Of a DNA stretch of 5,079 nt, positions 1-4,799 are shown in pieces; the first letter of the stretch is position 1, and every line of letters begins with the position of its first letter. Source of the DNA: Candidatus Parcubacteria bacterium (GTDB taxonomy: Bacteria > Patescibacteriota > Minisyncoccia > UBA6257 > 2-01-FULL-56-20); assembly GCA_027424065.1 (NCBI GenBank), contig DAIBYH010000036.1:1-5079 (forward strand), given 5' to 3'. The notes under the pieces are model-generated. The model searched no databases, was not told the DNA's origin, and saw nothing but the letters and a program-made list of their open reading frames with translations. The position numbers and the translations under genes are program-made.

Positions 1-2066
1 TCCGAAAAGCAGGAATCCAGGCGCCGCGAAAATCCTTCGGGAAGCGACAGTGAAGCATCGCGGCCATCCAGGATCGCTGCAATCAAGCCAAGCGTCCGGG
101 GGTCGCTCACCAGATTCGCATGCGTGATCCCCGTTCCGCTGCCGGAGACGAAATAGTTCACGGCGTCATCGTCCAGGTCCATGGCGCTCGCAAGGGGCAC
201 CGTACCATCGCCTGCCGTCCGCGAGATCGTGACGACGCCGTTATCATAGAGATGATATTCCGCGATCGTCGGCTCGGAGCAGCCGATGATGTTATAGATC
301 TCCGGCGCGTTCGGCGCCGCATCATCGAGACCGGCATGCAGCCGATCGGCGGCGGCAAGGAGCGCCGCATTGCGGACCCCGAGCGATCCGTCGAGCATCA
401 CGCGATCCGTGGCATCGTAATCAAGCGGCGTATTCCGGCCCCCGCGGAAATCCGTCACATAACTTCCGTTGTCTTCCAGATATTTCCGCGAAGGGAGCAA
501 ATCGTAGATCGAAGGCATATTTTGGGATATCTTCCGCACCTCGTCATGGTTCAGGATGTCCATATTCAAAAGCGGCACCTGAAACCCCAGATTGTCCCCA
601 TAATTCAAAACTCTGAATGCTTCCGGCGATCCCAATTGCGGCGCGCCGACCAGGACCAATTTGTGTACGAACGAGGCGTCGTCCAGACCAGCGAGGTACG
701 CCTTCGCCACGAGGCCGCCCATGCTGTATCCGATGATGGATATTTTCCCGTCCGGCGAGACCGCCCGCGCAGCGGCGACCGTGCTCGATACCGCCGCCTC
801 GGCGGATGCGACGCCCAGCCGCCAATCGTATGCAACAGGAAAAAACGATGACCCTGAACGGTATCCATCGTCGGCCAGAATGGAAAACACATTCTGATAG
901 AACGGCAGCGTCACGCCGAGCACCGATTCTTTATCGATGATCGACGTCGGAGAAAGTTCTTTTCCCGGGGCCTCGGAACCGTCCGGCGCGAGCGCGAGGT
1001 CATCAAGATATTCGTCATTCGGAGACAGCAGCATGTCGCCGATATCCGGCCAAACCTCCTTGCCGCCACTCTCCTTCACCAAACGCGTACCCACGATCCC
1101 CGGAACGAAAACGACCGGCTCCTTCGGTGCGCGCACCGTAAAATCATTGCCCGATCCGGAAGCGGAGAACGGCACCCAGGGCGACGAGAGACCGGTCGTC
1201 GCATCCACGACGCGCGCCGCCCAATGGTAATCCCCGTCTCCGAGATCCGGAACAACAATGGATCGAACCGCATCGATAGATGACGGATTGGAAGCGGTCG
1301 GCGATCCGGTAAATGGCATTCCGGCCGGCTCAATCTCGACCTGGAATTCCAAAGGGTCCGCAGCGGGAGAATTGGCATGCGCGCCGAGCATTACTGCGCC
1401 GGCAGGAACCATACCGCCGACAGCAACCGTGCCGGATGCCGTCGCCTGGGTCAGCGAATCAAGGGAGGGAGGGTCCGCCTGAGGACCCATTTCAAAGTAA
1501 GGGACGAAGCCCTGCGATGTTCCACCGATGCTGCCGCCGCCTCGGCAATTGTCGCCACAGGTCCACCCCCACGACAGACCGGGAACCGTATTGGTCGCCG
1601 TTCCGAAACCGAGGACACCGGGATACTCTCCGTAATAGGAGACATAAAAGATCTGTACGTCACCGGACACGGCCTGCTCCGGATTTTTAAAAACATATGC
1701 CGTCGTGCTCGTCCCCAGGATCGTGGTCGTCGCAATGGTAAGCGGACGATAGTCGGCGCACCAGGAAGGAATTGCCGCATCATGCACGATCGGTGCGCAA
1801 TTCCAACCAAGATACGCATTGGAGAAACTTCCGAACGCGGCAGTCGTCGTTCCGATCTCAGTAAGGGTTCCGCTCGCGATCTCCAAAGCGGCTCCGTATG
1901 AGCCCCATCCGTCCCGGTTCATGGAGGAAAAATCAGGCTGTGCGAGCGGCGCGGCTGCCGCTGCCCGACCGGGAAGCATCATGCTTCCCGCAGCAAGAAA
2001 GAAAAGAATAAGCGCGCCCACCGGCCAGAACATCCGCCGCGCACAGAACGGTTTTGATCTTATCAT
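1..2066 (-). CDS. Secreted LCAT-like alpha/beta-hydrolase (lipase/acyltransferase), C-terminus cut off by the left window edge
   Basis: This is an uninterrupted minus-strand frame of 688 codons that runs off the left edge. Residues 1 to about 40 form a signal peptide: Arg/Lys at 3, 5, 10 and 11, a hydrophobic core at about 13-32, then an Ala-rich stretch suited to signal peptidase I. Residues 44-198 are Gly/Ser/Thr-rich with four cysteines (90, 103, 170, 174) and are not recognised. Residues 201-312 look like an FnIII/Ig-type beta-sandwich, ending in YHWAARVVDATTGLSSPW. From 317 comes the hydrolase: FVPGIVGTRL (family start motif), YDWRL at 413-417, and the nucleophile elbow GYSMGG with Ser448. 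Asp620 (GDGTVP) and His649 (THAN) complete the likely triad. These motifs fit the LCAT/PGAP1-like families, which hydrolyse or transfer lipid acyl chains; the substrate is unknown. The start at 2066 is the first possible one after an in-frame TAA, and its ribosome binding site is weak. Confidence is high for a secreted hydrolase and moderate for the LCAT-type assignment. Confidence 0.85.
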   Translation of the reverse strand, partial: MIRSKPFCARRMFWPVGALILFFLAAGSMMLPGRAAAAAPLAQPDFSSMNRDGWGSYGAALEIASGTLTEIGTTTAAFGSFSNAYLGWNCAPIVHDAAIPSWCADYRPLTIATTTILGTSTTAYVFKNPEQAVSGDVQIFYVSYYGEYPGVLGFGTATNTVPGLSWGWTCGDNCRGGGSIGGTSQGFVPYFEMGPQADPPSLDSLTQATASGTVAVGGMVPAGAVMLGAHANSPAADPLEFQVEIEPAGMPFTGSPTASNPSSIDAVRSIVVPDLGDGDYHWAARVVDATTGLSSPWVPFSASGSGNDFTVRAPKEPVVFVPGIVGTRLVKESGGKEVWPDIGDMLLSPNDEYLDDLALAPDGSEAPGKELSPTSIIDKESVLGVTLPFYQNVFSILADDGYRSGSSFFPVAYDWRLGVASAEAAVSSTVAAARAVSPDGKISIIGYSMGGLVAKAYLAGLDDASFVHKLVLVGAPQLGSPEAFRVLNYGDNLGFQVPLLNMDILNHDEVRKISQNMPSIYDLLPSRKYLEDNGSYVTDFRGGRNTPLDYDATDRVMLDGSLGVRNAALLAAADRLHAGLDDAAPNAPEIYNIIGCSEPTIAEYHLYDNGVVTISRTAGDGTVPLASAMDLDDDAVNYFVSGSGTGITHANLVSDPRTLGLIAAILDGRDASLSLPEGFSRRLDSCFS
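1944..2066 (-). other. Signal peptide coding region of the LCAT-like hydrolase
   Basis: The first 41 or so codons encode a basic n-region (R3, K5, R10, R11), a hydrophobic core (FWPVGALILFFLAAG) and a C-region of five consecutive alanines before PLAQP. Cleavage around residues 37-42 is likely. There is no lipobox cysteine after the core, so this is a standard Sec signal rather than a lipoprotein signal. The exact cleavage site is not determined. Confidence 0.75.
1970..1990 (-). repeat. Perfect 10-bp inverted repeat inside the signal peptide region
   Basis: CGGGAAGCAT and ATGCTTCCCG are exact reverse complements separated by a single base. In the mRNA this can form an 8-bp GC-rich stem with an AUGAU loop, placed over codons 26-33 of the hydrolase. 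No T-run follows on either strand, so it does not read as a terminator. It may be chance or may affect translation early in the message. Confidence 0.6.
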
Positions 2067-2091
2067 CGACCCATCATAAAGAACCGATGAT

Positions 2092-2120
2092 TAAAAAATC
2101 ATAAAATCTCCCACCGGGAG
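2092..2120 (-). terminator. Intrinsic terminator: short GC hairpin plus T-rich tail
   Basis: Read on the minus strand, CTCCC-GGT-GGGAG (2120 to 2108) forms a 5-bp stem with a 3-nt loop. It is followed by ATTTTATGATTTTTT, a broken T-tract ending in six Ts. It lies about 55 bases past the ABC-F stop and directly after the longer hairpin, so together they form a tandem stop signal for the obg/ABC-F transcript. The T-rich tail also contains TATGAT (2098-2103), repeated at 2073-2078. Either could serve as a -10 box for the hydrolase gene, but no good -35 is visible. Confidence 0.6.
2093..2108 (+). repeat. Left copy of a 16-bp inverted repeat flanking the ABC-F gene
   Basis: The sequence AAAAAATCATAAAATC here is the exact reverse complement of bases 3673-3688. 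The two copies bracket the ABC-F gene. This copy overlaps the T-rich tail of the terminator. It is AT-rich, so coincidence is possible. Confidence 0.5.
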
Positions 2121-2160
2121 AAACATCTCTTTATCGACGACCGTCGATAAAGAGATGTTT
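2121..2160 (-). terminator. Long perfect hairpin downstream of the ABC-F gene
   Basis: Bases 2121-2138 and 2143-2160 are exact reverse complements, giving an 18-bp stem around a 4-base loop; one further base pair is possible on paper. The outer arms are AAACATC and GATGTTT, so either strand ends in Ts, as in bidirectional terminators. It begins 14 bases past the ABC-F stop codon. It most probably ends or stabilises the 3' end of the obg/ABC-F mRNA. No plus-strand gene enters it from the left. Confidence 0.75.
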
Positions 2161-2174
2161 TGAATTTCCCCGAA

Positions 2175-3629
2175 TTACAGCTTCGCGAGGTCGAGAACCT
2201 GATCGATCTTGATCTGCTTCACGAAATCCGGAACGTGGCTCACGAGCACCAGTGCGCCTTCGTAGCGGTCCAGTGCCTTGGCGATCACCGGAATGTGGCG
2301 GAAGTTGATATGGTTCGTCGGCTCGTCGAGCAGAAGCAGGCCCGGCCGCTCAAGCACCAACTTCGCGAACGCGACCAGCCCCTTCTGTCCTTCGGAGAGA
2401 AGTCCGATCTTCGTCTTGAGGATCTCGGCATCAAGCAGGAAGCCCGCCGCGGTGGAACGCATCTCTTCCTCCGTCCCCTGCCGTGCGGCATCGGAAAGTT
2501 CCTGATACACCGTCTTTTCAAAATCAAGCGTTGAAAAATCCTGGCGATAGTAGCCGATACGGACGCCTTTCTGAACGACTTCGCCCTTCATATGACCGGA
2601 GGCAAGCGCTTCAAGGAGCGTGGTCTTACCGATGCCGTTCGGGCCGGCAAGAAGCAGCTTCTCCTTCTTCTTGAGCACCACCTCCACTTTCTTCGCGACC
2701 GGCTTGTGGTCTTTCATGAGCGAGAGCGAGGTCAGTTCGAGGATGCGTCCCTCAAGATCGGGCTGGCACGGGATCGCGAAATTCCTGATCGTGCGGTCCT
2801 CCTGCCGCATCTCCACCACGTCATCTTCCAATTCCGAGATCTTTTCCTTCATCTTCCGCGCGACATCGCGCATGTGGCCGCCCTTCTGGGCGAAGAAATT
2901 CGCCTGGTCTTTGCGATGCTGAATGTCCTTCGCGAGGCGCACGTTCTTCATACGCTCGCGCTCCAGGCGCGCTTTGATGTCCTCCACCACATCCAGATAG
3001 TTCCCAACGTACTGCTCAACCTTCTTCGTGAAGCTATCAAGGTACAGCACGCCTTCGGTGAACGCATTCAGAAACTCGGCATCATGCGAGATCACGATGA
3101 CCGTCTTCCGGTAATTCTTCAGGAAATCCGTCAGATGCGCGATGCCGACCGCGTCCAGATTATTTGTCGGCTCGTCGAGCAGGAGCAGGTCCGGGTCCTG
3201 GATGAGGGCATGTGCAAGAAGCAGACGCGCCTGCTGGCCGCCGGAGAACTGCCGCAACGTCCGGTCGAGCGGCGCGGCGAGATGGACCACGTCAAGGACC
3301 TTCTTGATGCGCGGCTCAATGTCGTACACCTTCTTCCCCGGGAACGCGCGCTCGAAAAATTCGCGGACTGTGAGGTCCAGCTCTGCGCGCGGAATGACCT
3401 GCCGCGCGATCGCAATGCTCAGACCCTCTTCCAGAGAGATCGTTCCCTCCTCGGGCTGATAGGCGCCGATGATCATCTGGAACATCGTGCTTTTTCCTGC
3501 GCCGTTCTGCCCCATGAGGGTCAGCTTGGTTCCCCGGCGCACCGTAAAACCAACCTCGCTGAGGATCTTCCTCCGGCCATGCGCGAAGGTCACATTATTG
3601 AACCGCAAAATGACGTCGTTGTTCGGCAT
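2175..3629 (-). CDS. ABC-F family ATPase (ribosome-associated) with a degenerate second ATPase domain
   Basis: This is a soluble protein with two ABC domains and no membrane segment, as in the ABC-F family of translation factors and ribosome-protection proteins that bind the ribosomal E site. In 484-residue numbering, domain 1 has Walker A GQNGAGKST (40-48), signature FSGGQQ (128-133), Walker B with catalytic Glu153 (LLLLDEPTNNLD) and the H-loop SHD (181-183). A charged helical linker follows at about 212-290, corresponding to the P-site tRNA-interaction motif. Domain 2 keeps Walker A GPNGIGKTT (329-337) and Glu436. Its signature is LSEGQK (411-416), the D-loop reads NHINF instead of NHLD, and the H-loop reads SHVPDF instead of SHD. 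The start at 3629 was chosen because MPNNDVILRFNNVTF begins at the usual position. An in-frame ATG at 3659 would add ten residues encoded over a hairpin. Neither start has a Shine-Dalgarno sequence. The gene lies 47 bases after obg. The subfamily (EttA, Uup or resistance type) cannot be assigned. Confidence 0.92.
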   Translation of the reverse strand: MPNNDVILRFNNVTFAHGRRKILSEVGFTVRRGTKLTLMGQNGAGKSTMFQMIIGAYQPEEGTISLEEGLSIAIARQVIPRAELDLTVREFFERAFPGKKVYDIEPRIKKVLDVVHLAAPLDRTLRQFSGGQQARLLLAHALIQDPDLLLLDEPTNNLDAVGIAHLTDFLKNYRKTVIVISHDAEFLNAFTEGVLYLDSFTKKVEQYVGNYLDVVEDIKARLERERMKNVRLAKDIQHRKDQANFFAQKGGHMRDVARKMKEKISELEDDVVEMRQEDRTIRNFAIPCQPDLEGRILELTSLSLMKDHKPVAKKVEVVLKKKEKLLLAGPNGIGKTTLLEALASGHMKGEVVQKGVRIGYYRQDFSTLDFEKTVYQELSDAARQGTEEEMRSTAAGFLLDAEILKTKIGLLSEGQKGLVAFAKLVLERPGLLLLDEPTNHINFRHIPVIAKALDRYEGALVLVSHVPDFVKQIKIDQVLDLAKL

Positions 3630-3652
3630 AATAAAGAAAAGCCCGCAGGGGC
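3630..3652 (-). promoter_or_regulatory. Terminator- or attenuator-like hairpin immediately before the ABC-F start
   Basis: On the minus strand GCCC-CTGC-GGGC (3652 to 3641) is followed by TTTTCTTTATT and then directly by the ATG at 3629. The stem is only 4 bp, but all G-C. It could weakly terminate obg transcripts, act as an attenuator in the ABC-F leader, or be incidental. The T-rich stretch occupies the place where a Shine-Dalgarno sequence would be expected. Confidence 0.4.
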
Positions 3653-3663
3653 GATGCAACCGC

Positions 3664-3693
3664 AGTATAACCGATTTTATGATTTTTTGACAG
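3664..3693 (-). promoter_or_regulatory. Candidate sigma70-type promoter for the ABC-F gene
   Basis: On the minus strand CTGTCA (3693-3688, four of six matches to TTGACA) is followed after 18 bases by TATACT (3669-3664, five of six matches to TATAAT). The predicted transcript would start near 3657, inside the alternative upstream ATG, which supports translation from 3629. The -35 element lies within the last codons of obg. This is inferred from consensus only. Confidence 0.4.
3673..3688 (-). repeat. Right copy of a 16-bp inverted repeat flanking the ABC-F gene
   Basis: This is the exact reverse complement of 2093-2108. It includes the obg stop codon and the preceding Lys-Ser codons, so any inversion across the pair would leave the obg end unchanged. 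It also overlaps the spacer of the candidate ABC-F promoter. Confidence 0.5.
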
Positions 3694-4666
3694 GCCGCGG
3701 CTTCGTCTTCTCCTTCTCGATCCGGTTCAGCAGGGTACGGATGCGCTCCATACTCTCGTCGTCCGCGATGGAAATGGCGGCAGTGTGCGGATTCAGCTTC
3801 TTGAGCAGCGCAAGTTTCGCCCGCAGCTCCTTCAGTTCGAGAACATCGCTCTTGGAAAGAAAGAGGTATTCCGGCTTCTTCAGCAGGGACGGATTGTGCG
3901 CCCCAAGCTCCCGACGCACGGTCTCATAATCGCCGGCGGGGTCGGGCGATTCCGCCGAAACGAAATGGAACAGGATGCGGGTGCGTTCAATATGTCGGAG
4001 GAACTTCGTCCCAAGCCCCTTGCCCGTCGAAGAGCCTTCGATCAGTCCCGGAATGTCGGCGAGCACGAGATCATAATACACACCGAGATTCGGCTCCAGC
4101 GTCGTGAAGGGATAGTTCGCAACCTTACTCTGAGCGTTCGTCAGTTCATTCAGCATGCTGGACTTTCCGGCGTTCGGCAGTCCGACGAACCCGACGTCAG
4201 CGATCAGCTTCAGCTCGAATCGGAAAGAGAACTTCTCTCCCGGCAGGCCCGGCTGCGAACGGCGGGGCGAGGTGTTATGCGCCGAACGGAAGTAGAAATT
4301 TCCCCGGCCGCCAATGCCGCCTTTCGCAAGGACCACCTGTTCGCCGACATGCTCAATGCTCACGTCCTCTCCGGTCGTCAGATTGTGCGCCACGGTTCCC
4401 ACGGGAACTTTCAGAACCAGATCGGCGCCGTCATGGCCGTCACGGAACTGGCTGCGCCCCTCCTGGCCGTTCTCAGCGATGAATTCCTTTTTGAAGCGAA
4501 ACTGGTTCAGGGCACTGATGTCGGATACGCCGACGGCGATTACATTGCCGCCCCGGCCGCCCGCGGCGCCGGTCGGTCCGAGCGTCATCATGTTCTTATT
4601 GAACGCCACCGCGCCCTTACCGCCATCCCCTGCCGCGATCCGCATGGTTACATCATCTATCAACAT
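3677..4666 (-). CDS. obg: Obg-type GTPase (50S ribosome assembly)
   Basis: Obg is an essential cytoplasmic GTPase that binds the large ribosomal subunit during late assembly. The 329-residue protein has the glycine-rich Obg fold at 1-158 (GDGGKGAVAF, PTGAAGGRGG, LAKGGIGGRGN). The G domain follows: G1 GLPNAGKSS (162-170), switch I with YPFTTLEPNLG (185-195), and G3 ADIPGLIEG (203-211). G4 is SKSD (271-274) where NKxD is usual, and G5 reads AISIADDES (297-305) where a Ser-Ala motif is usual. It ends soon after the G domain with a Lys/Arg tail and has no separate C-terminal OCT domain. GGAGG at 4668-4672 is one base from the ATG at 4666 but four bases from the following TTG codon (4663), so translation may really begin at TTG. 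The neighbouring downstream gene is the ABC-F ATPase, another ribosome-acting protein. Identity is certain; nucleotide specificity is less so given the altered G4/G5. Confidence 0.96.
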   Translation of the reverse strand: MLIDDVTMRIAAGDGGKGAVAFNKNMMTLGPTGAAGGRGGNVIAVGVSDISALNQFRFKKEFIAENGQEGRSQFRDGHDGADLVLKVPVGTVAHNLTTGEDVSIEHVGEQVVLAKGGIGGRGNFYFRSAHNTSPRRSQPGLPGEKFSFRFELKLIADVGFVGLPNAGKSSMLNELTNAQSKVANYPFTTLEPNLGVYYDLVLADIPGLIEGSSTGKGLGTKFLRHIERTRILFHFVSAESPDPAGDYETVRRELGAHNPSLLKKPEYLFLSKSDVLELKELRAKLALLKKLNPHTAAISIADDESMERIRTLLNRIEKEKTKPRPVKKS

Positions 4667-4667
4667 A

Positions 4668-4672
4668 CCTCC
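4668..4672 (-). promoter_or_regulatory. Shine-Dalgarno sequence of obg that questions the ATG start
   Basis: On the minus strand GGAGG is followed by T and then ATG, leaving only one base between them. Spacing to the next codon, TTG at 4663, is four bases and closer to the working range. Either start changes the protein by one residue only. Confidence 0.55.
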
Positions 4673-4717
4673 ATACTACGGCCTCTCCGCGAAATACTCC
4701 AGCGATCGCGCCGCATC

Positions 4718-4745
4718 ATTTGACTAAACCGCTAAATATTGTAAA
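4718..4745 (-). promoter_or_regulatory. Candidate promoter for obg
   Basis: On the minus strand TTTACA (4745-4740, five of six consensus matches) and TCAAAT (4723-4718, four of six) are separated by 16 bases. Transcription would begin near 4711 and leave a leader of about 45 bases before obg. It overlaps the candidate promoter on the opposite strand, so the two directions may compete. Consensus-based only. Confidence 0.35.
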
Positions 4746-4751
4746 GATAAT
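4720..4751 (+). promoter_or_regulatory. Candidate promoter for the plus-strand gene at 4800
   Basis: TTGACT (4720-4725) resembles a -35 box, and GATAAT (4746-4751) matches five of six -10 positions. The 20-base spacer is longer than normal, so one of the two elements may be wrong or an activator may be needed. The AT-rich patch 4731-4753 stands out from the surrounding GC-rich sequence. Confidence 0.3.
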
Positions 4752-4759
4752 AACGGAAC

Positions 4760-4788
4760 GGGAAATAGGACATTTCCCATCACGGGAA
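4760..4788 (+). promoter_or_regulatory. Two mutually exclusive hairpins over the leader of the 4800 gene
   Basis: GGGAAAT (4760-4766) pairs perfectly with ATTTCCC (4772-4778) around a 5-base loop. The TTCCC part (4774-4778) can instead pair with GGGAA (4784-4788), which leads straight into the purine-rich Shine-Dalgarno stretch. Only one pairing can exist at a time, so the leader could switch between an open and a partly covered ribosome site. The first pair could alternatively be a DNA operator. The pairing is seen; the function is inferred. Confidence 0.4.
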
Positions 4789-4799
4789 GGGAGGAACTC

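Noticed and set aside
120..851. A 243-codon plus-strand open frame, and several shorter overlapping ones between 120 and 2079.
   Set aside because: They lie antisense or out of frame within the continuous hydrolase gene, whose triad and signal peptide are readable.
2316..3194. A near-identical stretch of about 28 bases at 2316 and 3167.
   Set aside because: Both encode the Walker B/D-loop segment (LLLLDEPTN) of the two ABC domains; protein homology explains the repeat.
2592..3929. A 445-codon open frame on the plus strand, antisense to the ABC-F gene and the end of obg.
   Set aside because: It mirrors the GC-rich codon pattern of the real minus-strand genes, contains no recognisable motif, is rich in His/Arg/Leu as such shadows are, and runs across two clearly identified genes.
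4702..4709. GCGATCGC octamer, as in the HIP1 repeat of cyanobacteria.
   Set aside because: I noticed only one full octamer; GATCGC fragments elsewhere are expected from the base composition.
3785..4723. A 312-codon open frame on the plus strand, antisense to obg.
   Set aside because: Obg is unmistakable on the other strand; the antisense translation shows no domain and no plausible ribosome site.
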